The translations under genes were made by a program, and so were the position numbers. Positions 13,768 to 20,081 of a DNA stretch of 20,081 nt are shown here, in pieces (position 1 is the stretch's first letter; each line of letters starts with the position of its first letter). This DNA is from Clostridium sp. (GTDB lineage: Bacteria > Bacillota > Clostridia > Clostridiales > Clostridiaceae). The DNA lies in contig JAHAIU010000034.1 of assembly GCA_018372555.1 (NCBI GenBank), forward strand, positions 1 to 20,081, given 5' to 3'. Below the pieces are notes generated by a model. It did no database searches. It worked only from the letters and a program-made list of their open reading frames with translations, and was not told the DNA's origin.

Positions 13768-15045
13768 TTGAAGAACAAAGGAAATGGACTAGCATTACTT
13801 CCATTGGGAGTATTTATTTTAGTTTACCTAGGTGGAGCTATGTTAGCTAAGGATTTTTATGCTATATCTATAATAGTTCCATTTTTAGCAGCTGCATTGA
13901 CAGCATTACTAATGAATAGAAAAGAAAGTTTTAATGATAAGATAGAAATTTTTTGCAAGGGTGCAGGAAATAGTAATATTTTATTAATGGTTCTCATATT
14001 TATATTAGCAGGATCTTTTGCACAGGTAGCTAAGGAGATGGGAGCAGTAGATTCTACAGTTAATCTTGGTTTATCATTATTACCAAGTAGACTTTTAATA
14101 CCTGGTATGTTTATAATAGGTTGCTTTATTTCCTTATCAATAGGGACTTCTATGGGTACCATAGTTGCACTTGTGCCTATTGCAGTAGGAATTGCAGATA
14201 AGACAGGTATAGCTGTAGCATTAGCAGTTGGAGCAGTAGTTAGTGGAGCTATGTTTGGAGATAATTTATCTATAATTTCAGATACTACTATAGCAGCAAC
14301 TAGAACTCAAGGTTGTGAGATGAAGGATAAGTTTAAAATGAATTTTAGAATAGTTCTTCCAGCAGCAATATTAACTGCAGTGGTATTTATGGTATTAACT
14401 AGAAATGCTTCAGCAATAAGCTTAGATACATTGGATTTTAATTTATTTCAAATTTTACCTTACATAATAGTAATTGCAACTGCATTACTTGGAGTAAATG
14501 TAATAATAGTGTTATTATTAGGTATTTTATCTTCTGGATTAATTGGATTTATATTTGGAAGTTTTGATATTTTAGGATTTTTTAATTCAATATCTACAGG
14601 TATTTCTGGAATGAGTGAGCTTATTATTATATCAATACTTATTGCAGGAACTATAGAAATTATAAAACATAATGGTGGAATAGACTTTATCCTTAATAAA
14701 GGACTAAGAAGCTTTAAAAGCAAAAGAGACGCTGAATATGGAATTGCAACTTTAGTAAGCTTAGTAGATATATGCACTGCTAACAATACTGTTGCAATAG
14801 TAACAGTTGGACCTATTGCTAAGGATATTTCAAATGAATTTGACTTAGAGCCAAAGAGAGTTGCAGGTATTATGGATATGTTTTCATGTGTTTTCCAAGG
14901 AATAATACCATATGGAGCTCAATTAATATCAGCAGCAGGATTAGCTGCAATTTCACCTTTTTCAATAATGAAATATTTATTTTACCCATATCTTATGGGA
15001 ATATGTGCTATAATAGCAATATACTTTTATTGGAGAAATAAATAA
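13768..15045 (+). CDS. Na+/H+ antiporter, NhaC family
   Basis: A 425-residue polytopic membrane protein with about ten to twelve hydrophobic segments. The NhaC-family signature is clear: GDNLSIISDTTIAATRTQG at residues 164-182, plus SLSIGTSMGTIVALVP (122-137) in a re-entrant-like segment and DICTANNTVAIV near residue 336. Family members exchange Na+ for H+, and some relatives carry organic substrates such as amino acids, so the exact substrate is open. The start is TTG at 13768, supported by AAAGGAG 10 nt upstream; no in-frame ATG lies nearby. It is transcribed alone, between the tRNA terminator and its own terminator, behind a structured leader that could regulate it. Confidence 0.88.
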   Translation: MKNKGNGLALLPLGVFILVYLGGAMLAKDFYAISIIVPFLAAALTALLMNRKESFNDKIEIFCKGAGNSNILLMVLIFILAGSFAQVAKEMGAVDSTVNLGLSLLPSRLLIPGMFIIGCFISLSIGTSMGTIVALVPIAVGIADKTGIAVALAVGAVVSGAMFGDNLSIISDTTIAATRTQGCEMKDKFKMNFRIVLPAAILTAVVFMVLTRNASAISLDTLDFNLFQILPYIIVIATALLGVNVIIVLLLGILSSGLIGFIFGSFDILGFFNSISTGISGMSELIIISILIAGTIEIIKHNGGIDFILNKGLRSFKSKRDAEYGIATLVSLVDICTANNTVAIVTVGPIAKDISNEFDLEPKRVAGIMDMFSCVFQGIIPYGAQLISAAGLAAISPFSIMKYLFYPYLMGICAIIAIYFYWRNK

Positions 15046-15077
15046 AGGCTGTTGTAAAATTAATATATATATAACCG

Positions 15078-15116
15078 AAAAAAGGCTATGCTTCTTTAAG
15101 AAGCATAGCTTTTTTG
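15078..15116. terminator. Bidirectional terminator between NhaC gene and ispF
   Basis: GCTATGCTTCTT (15085-15096) pairs with AAGAAGCATAGC (15098-15109). AAAAAAG lies before and TTTTTTG after, so each strand has a T-run. It serves both convergent genes. Confidence 0.9.
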
Positions 15117-15198
15117 TTAACAATTAAAGAAAAAAAGTTTCACTAAGTATAAGAGTTGTTTACTATAATGCTTATACTGTTGAAGTTTTTTAACTTTT

Positions 15199-15217
15199 GT
15201 AATTTGTAACAAATTAC
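15199..15217. repeat. Short perfect inverted repeat after ispF
   Basis: GTAATTTGT, one A, ACAAATTAC: a perfect 9-bp palindrome in the spacer between the terminator and the ispF stop. A second one, AGTATAAG/CTTATACT, lies near 15145-15178. No role is evident. Confidence 0.45.
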
Positions 15218-15242
15218 TTCTAAAATTGTTAACTGTTAATTG

Positions 15243-15719
15243 CTAATTATTAACTGTAAGCAGGCATATACTTTGAGAAGAGATTCCTTCTCCTGTTCCA
15301 GTAAAGCCTAAACCTTCCTCAGTTGTAGCTTTAACATTGATTTTATTAATATCAATATTTAAGGCTTTTGCTATGTTTTCACGCATATTCATTATATGAG
15401 GAGACATTTTTGGCCTTTGAGCTATTATAGTTGAATCAATATTATTGATAGAGAATCCATTCTTATATAAAAGCTTACCAACTTCCTCTAATAATTTAAT
15501 ACTAGAAGCCCCCTTATACCTTTCATCCGTATCTGGGAAATGTGTACCTATATCACCAAGGGCAGAGGCACCTAGCAATGAATCCATTATTGCATGAAGC
15601 AGAACATCTGCATCTGAATGTCCAAGAAGACCTTTTTGGTAAGGGATATTTACCCCGCCTATAATAAGATCTCTTTCTTCAACTAGACGATGTACATCGT
15701 ATCCTAATCCTATTCTCAT
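15243..15719 (-). CDS. ispF: 2-C-methyl-D-erythritol 2,4-cyclodiphosphate synthase
   Basis: IspF forms the cyclic diphosphate MEcPP with release of CMP, in the MEP pathway of isoprenoid synthesis. The 158-residue length is normal for the trimeric cytoplasmic enzyme. The metal ligands Asp8 and His10 (GLGYDVHRL) and His42 (SDADVLLHAIMDSLLGA) are at their canonical positions. The TTEEGLGFTGTGEGI segment near the C-terminus is the usual substrate-binding end. The frame runs back to 15746, but the ATG at 15719 has GGAGGT at the right distance and gives the standard MRIGLGYDVH start. No other MEP genes are nearby. Confidence 0.97.
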   Translation of the reverse strand: MRIGLGYDVHRLVEERDLIIGGVNIPYQKGLLGHSDADVLLHAIMDSLLGASALGDIGTHFPDTDERYKGASSIKLLEEVGKLLYKNGFSINNIDSTIIAQRPKMSPHIMNMRENIAKALNIDINKINVKATTEEGLGFTGTGEGISSQSICLLTVNN

Positions 15720-15842
15720 TAATAACCTCCATGGTCTATGCTTCAATAAATAAATTGTATCTTATGTCCTTATAAAGTTTAAAGTGAAAAAATATAAAAG
15801 TAAATTACATCAATTGAAAGCATAGTTTTTTGATTTTTATAT

Positions 15843-15917
15843 AGATAATTTTACCTTAAAGAAATATAAATTCAAGGATTTACAGTAAAGTTATAGGCTT
15901 TAAGGTAATAATTATCT
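15843..15917. repeat. Long imperfect inverted repeat upstream of ispF
   Basis: The arms 15843-15861 (AGATAATTTTACCTTAAAG) and 15898-15917 are complementary except for one extra or mismatched base, around a 36-nt loop. It could be an operator-like palindrome or part of an RNA. No known element is recognised. Confidence 0.55.
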
Positions 15918-15947
15918 TATTTAAGCATGAAATCATAATAAAAATTA

Positions 15948-15999
15948 AATAACATAGTGAAATAAGTATAAGTTTATATAAATATTTCATTATGTTATT
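15948..15999 (-). terminator. Terminator-like hairpin after the 63-residue reading frame
   Basis: The arms 15948-15964 and 15983-15999 form 17 pairs with one G-T, loop 18 nt. On the minus strand it is followed by TTTAATTTTTATTAT. It begins 6 nt after the stop of the small frame at 16006, which supports a short minus-strand transcript here. Confidence 0.6.
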
Positions 16000-16005
16000 A
16001 GCAAA

Positions 16006-16197
16006 TTATAATACTTTTTTAAAAGTATATATTTTAGATTCGTTATCATAATTATCTTTTTTTATGAATCTATATTGGAATAAGTTATTTAATGAATATC
16101 TACAAAAATATCTAATTTTATAGATAAGTAATAAGGGCTTAGATTTAATCTTCTTACGTTTAAAAATAAAGTCTACATAAATAATTTTTTCCTTCAC
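16006..16197 (-). CDS. Possible small basic protein of 63 residues
   Basis: A short frame with a GTG start at 16197 preceded by AGGAG at 6 nt and followed by a terminator-like hairpin. The product is very basic and aromatic (KRKKIKSKPLLLIYKIRYFCRYS) with no signal peptide or known domain; it could be a membrane- or RNA-associated small protein. It diverges from the sortase gene with an 88-nt gap. The chance of a spurious frame of this length in AT-rich DNA is appreciable, so the call rests on the ribosome-binding site and the hairpin. Confidence 0.4.
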   Translation of the reverse strand: MKEKIIYVDFIFKRKKIKSKPLLLIYKIRYFCRYSLNNLFQYRFIKKDNYDNESKIYTFKKVL

Positions 16198-16237
16198 AAC
16201 TTGCTCCTAAATGATTAATGATAATACTTCTTTATGA

Positions 16238-16243
16238 TATAAT
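16238..16243 (+). promoter_or_regulatory. Extended -10 promoter of the sortase operon
   Basis: TATAAT preceded by TGA, an extended -10 (TGnTATAAT). The -35 position (16215-16220, TTAATG) is weak. The leader is about 35 nt to the TTG start. Confidence 0.6.
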
Positions 16244-16285
16244 ATATGAATAAGATTAATAAAAGTTTATAGGAGTTGAGTAAGT

Positions 16286-16876
16286 TTGAAAGAAAAGGTC
16301 AGAAGAATAATAGGTCTTATATTAATAGTAGTAGGTTTAAGCATAATAGCCTCCATTGTGTATAAGAAAATAGAGACAAATAATAAGCAAAAAGAACTTC
16401 AGAACATTTTAGAACAAGTAATTAATGATGAACCAAAGGAATTATCTAAAGAAGAAGAAGAAAAATTAATAAATGGTTATAAACCTATTGCTTTAATAGA
16501 AATACCAAGCATTAATTTATCACAAGGCTTAGTAGAAGGAATTTCAGATGATGTTCTTCAATATTATTTAGGTCATTTTGAAGGTTCAGCAATGCCTGGT
16601 GAAAAAGGGAACTTTGCTGTAGCAGGACATAGAGTTTCAGATTACTCAGAAGCTTTTGTTAATTTATATAAGGCTGAAATAGGAGATAAGATATTAGTTA
16701 AGGCAAATAAAAAAGAGTATGTATATGAGATAACAGAGAGTTTTATTGTAGCACCAGATAGGGTTGATGTACTTGATGATACTGATGATGCAACGATAAC
16801 TTTAGTTACTTGTACTGTAGGAGCAAAAGAAAGGGTTATAGTTAAAGGGAAGTTAGTAGAAGAAAATGATTTATAG
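16286..16876 (+). CDS. Sortase, class D-like
   Basis: A membrane-anchored cysteine transpeptidase that cleaves LPxTG-like signals and attaches proteins to the cell wall. Residues 8-26 form the N-terminal membrane anchor, followed by a charged linker (about 30-65) and the sortase fold. The catalytic triad is visible: His115 in VAGHRVSDY, Cys176 in TLVTCTVG and Arg183 in KERVIV. The length of 196 residues and the loop sequences fit class D enzymes of clostridia and bacilli. The start is TTG, with AGGAG at 10 nt. The next gene begins 18 nt after the stop, so they form an operon. No LPxTG-type substrate is encoded in the window. Confidence 0.92.
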   Translation: MKEKVRRIIGLILIVVGLSIIASIVYKKIETNNKQKELQNILEQVINDEPKELSKEEEEKLINGYKPIALIEIPSINLSQGLVEGISDDVLQYYLGHFEGSAMPGEKGNFAVAGHRVSDYSEAFVNLYKAEIGDKILVKANKKEYVYEITESFIVAPDRVDVLDDTDDATITLVTCTVGAKERVIVKGKLVEENDL

Positions 16877-16894
16877 CAAAGGAGGAGTTTTGAA

Positions 16895-17890
16895 ATGGCA
16901 GATTTTATCGGAGACAAATATAAGTTTTCTACAAAAGCTCCATCTGTTTTAGCTTTAGAGGAAGTAATAGAGAAAAGAAGAGAAGAAATTAAAAAGTTAG
17001 GTGAAGAACTTTTAAATTATAAGATATTAATTAAGGATTTATATCATGATGAGCCATCATATATAATAAGAAATAAAATTTTAAATATATCATATTTTAT
17101 AATTGAAGATGTGGAGATATTTGAATTTTTTAATACCACTAAGAAGTTTCCAATGAATAGACTTTTAAGAAGAACACCAATAGAGAAAGAATTTTTAATA
17201 GAATGGAAGGAGCATATTATTGCATATGCAATAATACTTGCTGATCCATATTATAAGAATCTTCAAGATTATATTCAAATAGTTGAATCAATAAATATTT
17301 TAGGCGCTGAAGAAATTAGCCAATCTATTAAAGAAGAAGAGCATAGGGGTATTTTATTAGAAAAGCTTATGGGGTCTGCTGTAATTTTAACTTCTAAAGG
17401 TGAGTTTGTTAAAGTCAAGGCTGAAAAAGATGCCATGGTTGGAGAAGAAGTAGTAGCTAAAGAAGGTTTTAGAATAGGGAAGTACAAGCTTCAAATATCT
17501 ATTTTCTTAAGTATAGTAGTACTTGTTTCAGCAATATTAATATTTAGTTATAAGAGAGTAGATAAAACTATAGTAATAGATACAACATCATCAATTACTT
17601 TAGAAGTAAATAAATATGATACTATTATAAATGCATATACAGCAACTGAAAAAGGCAATATTATGTTAGATGAATTAAATCTATATAATGGAAAATTAGA
17701 TGAATCTGTATTAAGCATTATAGATTATGCATCTAAAAATGAAATGATTCCTGAATCAGGTATAATAATAACTGTAACTGGAGATGCTCTAAAATACAAT
17801 GCATTAGAGAAAACAGAGAAGTTTATCGATGAAAAAGATTTAAAGGTTAAACTTAATAACTCAGGTGATGAACATAAGGTAAGTCCTTAA
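16895..17890 (+). CDS. Transmembrane SigI-C / RsgI anti-sigma fusion protein
   Basis: The 331 residues divide into recognisable parts. Residues 20-130 resemble the C-terminal domain of sigma factor SigI: TTKKFPMNRL (81-90) and HIIAYAIILADPYYKNLQDYI (107-127, quoted as two halves HIIAYAIIL and YYKNLQDYI) match the end of Bacillus SigI. Residues 149-187 are an RsgI N-terminal anti-sigma domain (HRGILLEKLMGSAVIL, then KGEFVKVKA). One membrane helix lies at about 202-218. The outside part (219-331) matches the RsgI juxtamembrane domain, but the usual Asn-Pro of DINPSIEL is Thr-Ser (DTTSSITLEV, 229-238). The SigI region 2 is absent, so it cannot be a working sigma factor. The ATG follows GGAGGAG. 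It sits between the sortase and rluF genes, with no sigI gene nearby. Confidence 0.8.
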   Translation: MADFIGDKYKFSTKAPSVLALEEVIEKRREEIKKLGEELLNYKILIKDLYHDEPSYIIRNKILNISYFIIEDVEIFEFFNTTKKFPMNRLLRRTPIEKEFLIEWKEHIIAYAIILADPYYKNLQDYIQIVESINILGAEEISQSIKEEEHRGILLEKLMGSAVILTSKGEFVKVKAEKDAMVGEEVVAKEGFRIGKYKLQISIFLSIVVLVSAILIFSYKRVDKTIVIDTTSSITLEVNKYDTIINAYTATEKGNIMLDELNLYNGKLDESVLSIIDYASKNEMIPESGIIITVTGDALKYNALEKTEKFIDEKDLKVKLNNSGDEHKVSP

Positions 17891-17909
17891 ATATTAAAAG
17901 GTGATAAGA

Positions 17910-18680
17910 ATGAATAACAAAAATAACAAATATATAATAGTACATAAGGATAGAGGGGAAGAAGTAAGGTTAAATAAGTTTATAAGTGAAACAGGGTTTT
18001 GCTCAAGAAGGGAAGCAGATAAACTTATAGAGTCTGGTAGAGTAACAGTGAATGGTAAGAAGGCTGTTATGGGTATTAAGGTTCCTAAAGAAGCTGATGT
18101 AAGAGTAGATGGTAAATCTCTATTTAAAGAAGAGGAGTTAGTTTATATAGCCTTAAATAAACCTGTAGGAATCACTTGTACAACAGAGAAAAAGGTTAAA
18201 GGAAATATAGTGGATTTTGTAAATCATAAAAAGAGAATATTTCCTATAGGAAGACTTGATAAAGATTCACAAGGTTTAATACTTTTAACTAATGATGGAG
18301 ATATAGTAAATAAGATTTTAAGAGCTGGAAACAGTCATGAAAAAGAATATATTGTTACAGTAGACAAACCAATAAATGAAAAGTTTATAGAATCAATGGG
18401 ATCGGGAGTTAGAATACTAGGAACTATTACTAAGGAATGCCATGTAGAAAAGATAGGTGTAAAGACTTTTAGAATAATATTAACTCAAGGTATGAATAGG
18501 CAAATAAGAAGAATGTGTGAAACATTAGGATATACAGTAGTTAAATTAAAAAGAATAAGAATAATGAATATAAAATTAGATGATTTAAAAATAGGGGCTT
18601 GGAGAGACTTAACTACAGAAGAGTTAAAAGAACTAAGTAAGCTAATAGGTACTTCAGGAAAAACCAAAGAATATAGTTAG
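17910..18680 (+). CDS. rluF: 23S rRNA pseudouridine synthase RluF
   Basis: This enzyme isomerises a uridine of 23S rRNA (U2604 in Escherichia coli) to pseudouridine; E. coli RluF also acts on tRNA-Tyr. The 256-residue protein has an N-terminal S4 RNA-binding domain (VRLNKFISETGFCSRREAD) and a RsuA/RluF-type catalytic domain with Asp117 in GRLDKDSQGLILLTNDGD. The stretches ILRAGNSHEKEYIVTVDKP and GMNRQIRRMCETLGY match RluF rather than RluB. The frame could begin with GTG at 17901, but AAAGGTGA lies at proper distance from the ATG at 17910. It is 19 nt after the anti-sigma-like gene and is probably in the same operon. Confidence 0.92.
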   Translation: MNNKNNKYIIVHKDRGEEVRLNKFISETGFCSRREADKLIESGRVTVNGKKAVMGIKVPKEADVRVDGKSLFKEEELVYIALNKPVGITCTTEKKVKGNIVDFVNHKKRIFPIGRLDKDSQGLILLTNDGDIVNKILRAGNSHEKEYIVTVDKPINEKFIESMGSGVRILGTITKECHVEKIGVKTFRIILTQGMNRQIRRMCETLGYTVVKLKRIRIMNIKLDDLKIGAWRDLTTEELKELSKLIGTSGKTKEYS

Positions 18681-19300
18681 ATAAAGTAATTCTTAGAAGA
18701 ACTAATCTGGGTGCCAGCAGAGTGCTTAGCTACACTTTGAGGAGATTGAAGTATTAGTAATAGAAATTGAAGTGATGGGATAAATTATATAAGTTCCCCT
18801 TGTTTGGATAAAGGAAGAAATTAAGTAAGTTTAATTTCAATAATTAATATATAAATTATTAATAATCCTTTAATTCAACCAAGGGGAATTAGTATATAAC
18901 TTTCAATTATTTTATATAATTCTCTACATGATTTTTTATGAAATTCTAAAGGAGCTATCGCATAATGAAAAATTAAGAATGAAAATAAAAGATTTATTAT
19001 TAGAATATTCTTAAAATAACAAATTATCCACCAATTAATCACTAGGTGCTAAAAGTTATCCACAGCCCTTAAAGTAGCTTGTTATCTAGGTTAAAAGAAA
19101 TAATAAAATTTAATTATAGGATTTTATGGTAAATATATCAAGGTTACGCACATAATCCACAGGTGGTTGTGGATAAGTTGTGTAAAGAATGTTGACATGA
19201 GTGTTAATAAATAATAATAAATATGTAGATACTATTAAATATACAGAATGAATATATTTTTAATATTAAGAAAATTACTATGTAAGTAGGAGAAAATATT
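18681..19300. other. Long non-coding region with RNA-like structure and DnaA boxes
   Basis: 620 nt without a credible gene. From left to right: no recognisable element at 18681-18784; a compact multi-stem structure at 18785-18899; a ribosome-binding-site-like AAAGGAG near 18950 with no frame behind it; the pair TTAAGAAT/ATTCTTAA around 18973-19017; DnaA boxes at 19024-19176; TTGACA at 19192-19197, with only weak -10 sequences after it, as a possible promoter for the 19301 gene; and an AT-rich stretch rich in TAATAA trinucleotides at 19205-19222. Confidence 0.7.
18785..18899. ncRNA. Candidate structured RNA or cruciform element
   Basis: The outer arms TTCCCCTTG (18794-18802) and CAAGGGGAA (18880-18888) extend outward with TTATATA-like pairs to 18785 and 18899. 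Inside are AAAGGA (18810-18815) with TCCTTT (18866-18871), hairpin GAAATTAA/TTAATTTC (18817-18824, 18831-18838) and hairpin AATAATT/AATTATT (18839-18845, 18854-18860). The result is a long stem opening to two hairpins. AT-rich DNA folds easily, so only the GC-bearing outer stem is strong evidence. No known family is recognised, and the strand is uncertain. Confidence 0.4.
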
Positions 19301-19553
19301 ATGAGAACAGTAAATAAGATAATAGTGTCAGTAATAGTAATTCTATTAAATATCAATAGTTATCCACAAGGGGTGTTAATAACTAAAAAGGAAAACTTTG
19401 TCGAAAATCCTATTCTTGTGGATAAACCTATAAAAGAAAAGACAAGTTATATAAATATTGATGTAGAAATTCCTCAGATTGTAGGACTTGCTAATAAAGA
19501 TAGGGAAAAAGATATCAACAACAAAATTTTGGATAAAACTAATCTGTGGATAA
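19024..19553. other. Cluster of DnaA boxes
   Basis: Five perfect TTATCCACA boxes occur: plus strand at 19056-19064 and 19360-19368; minus strand at 19168-19176, 19417-19425 and 19545-19553. Three one-mismatch boxes are at 19024-19032 (TTATCCACC), 19153-19161 (TAATCCACA) and 19528-19536 (TTTGGATAA). I found no other perfect box in the rest of the window by eye. The cluster covers the spacer and the first 250 bases of the next gene. No dnaA, dnaN or rpmH gene is present. Confidence 0.8.
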
Positions 19554-19981
19554 AAGATGTAAAAGATACAAGTGAGAATTTGAAGCCTACAATACCATAT
19601 GAAGTTTTTGTTAGATATAGCTTAACTAATGATAAGGAAGTTCTAAGTTTTTACATAGATTACTATCAGTTTAGTGGAGGGGCTCATGGGATAACTATAA
19701 GAGATACTTATAATATAAAAATAAGCAGTGGAGAAAATCTACAGTTAAAGGACTTATTTAATGAAGGATATGATTATACTAGTTATATTAATGAAGAAAT
19801 AAGAAAAGAAGTAAATAAGTATCCAGAAAATTATTTCCCGGGAAAAGAAGGCTTTAATGGAATAAAGGAAAATCAACAATTCTACATAAACGATGGCAAG
19901 CTTATTATACACTTTCCTTACTATGAAATAGCCCCATATGCATCAGGAATGCCAGAATTCACAATAGAGATTAAAAAATGA
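19301..19981 (+). CDS. Secreted or membrane-anchored DUF4163/DUF3298-family protein
   Basis: A 226-residue protein with an N-terminal hydrophobic segment (about residues 6-18) that acts as a signal peptide or anchor, so the rest is outside the membrane. The first half (about 45-130) resembles the DUF4163 domain, and FSGGAHGITIRDTYNI and NLQLKDLFNEGYDYTSYIN followed by MPEFTIEI are typical of DUF3298. These domains occur in the lysozyme-sensing anti-sigma factor RsiV and in the N-terminal part of peptidoglycan deacetylase PdaC. No catalytic domain is attached here, so the role is unknown; cell-envelope sensing is possible. AGGAG 8 nt upstream sets the ATG. Three perfect DnaA boxes lie within its coding sequence. 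Confidence 0.82.
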   Translation: MRTVNKIIVSVIVILLNINSYPQGVLITKKENFVENPILVDKPIKEKTSYINIDVEIPQIVGLANKDREKDINNKILDKTNLWIKDVKDTSENLKPTIPYEVFVRYSLTNDKEVLSFYIDYYQFSGGAHGITIRDTYNIKISSGENLQLKDLFNEGYDYTSYINEEIRKEVNKYPENYFPGKEGFNGIKENQQFYINDGKLIIHFPYYEIAPYASGMPEFTIEIKK

Positions 19982-20024
19982 AAGAATGAAGGTGCTAGTG
20001 CACAATGAAGGAATGAAAAAATGA

Positions 20025-20051
20025 AGGAGGTTTTACTGTGTAAAACCTCCT
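20025..20051. terminator. Terminator-like hairpin after the DUF3298 gene
   Basis: AGGAGGTTTTAC (20025-20036) and GTAAAACCTCCT (20040-20051) form a perfect 12-bp stem with loop TGT. No T-run follows on the plus strand, so termination efficiency is uncertain. Confidence 0.6.
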
Positions 20052-20081
20052 AAGTTATAGAGATGATCTTATAAAAAATCT

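Noticed and set aside
13857..14786. Minus-strand reading frames of about 100 codons within the NhaC gene
   Set aside because: They lie opposite a clear membrane-protein gene, have no start signals, and reflect the codon use of the plus-strand gene.
15720..15746. Nine extra N-terminal codons for ispF
   Set aside because: They contain the ribosome-binding site of the ATG at 15719, and metal-ligand numbering fits only the shorter form.
19141..19260. Chromosomal replication origin with DnaA-trio-like TAATAA repeats
   Set aside because: DnaA boxes are present, but no dnaA, dnaN or rpmH gene is in view, and TAATAA repeats are common in AT-rich spacers; kept only as a possibility in the cluster finding.
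1..20081. CRISPR arrays, insertion sequences, prophage genes or attachment sites
   Set aside because: No regularly spaced repeats, transposase, integrase or tRNA-end duplication was seen by eye.

Overview
The window is AT-rich, densely coded chromosomal DNA from a low-GC Firmicute, most likely Clostridium sensu stricto. The evidence is strong AGGAGG ribosome-binding sites, TTG and GTG starts, a T-box leader, a class-D-like sortase, a SigI/RsgI-family protein and an NhaC antiporter. The species cannot be fixed from the sequence alone.

Left block (1-2510): the tail of a sugar O-acetyltransferase gene, then thrS on the minus strand behind a threonine T-box leader and a near-perfect sigma-A promoter.

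Central block (2513-10835): a complete lactate racemase locus. The minus-strand operon is larA-larE-larB-larC1-larC2-larD. It encodes the nickel-pincer enzyme LarA, its cofactor factory (LarB carboxylase/hydrolase, LarE sulfur insertase, LarC nickel insertase) and a lactate-type aquaporin channel. larC is split at a run of ten A, which suggests -1 frameshifting. Divergently transcribed are larR (Crp/Fnr-type regulator) and larMN-larQ-larO, an ECF nickel importer. A 20-nt element, identical at 18 positions, sits at the same distance from a -10 box upstream of both larA and larMN and is probably the LarR operator. LarE carries a CxxC pair plus Cys176, unlike the sacrificial-cysteine enzyme of Lactobacillus plantarum.

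Middle (10926-13551): a decayed surface-protein fragment (Ig-like and NPCBM-like domains), a small HNH/HTH protein, an unknown 224-residue protein, and a tRNA-Gly(TCC)/tRNA-Lys(CTT) pair with its own consensus promoter and terminator.

Right block (13552-20081): an NhaC-family antiporter behind a structured leader, ispF, a possible small protein gene, and an operon of a sortase, a membrane protein that joins a SigI C-terminal domain to an RsgI anti-sigma module, and the pseudouridine synthase RluF. After this come a hairpin-rich non-coding stretch, a DUF3298-type secreted protein, and a dense cluster of five perfect DnaA boxes spanning the intergenic region and the start of that gene.

The most notable observations are the SigI-C/RsgI fusion, the DnaA-box cluster away from any visible dnaA gene, the shared lar operator, the larC slippery run and the three-cysteine LarE.
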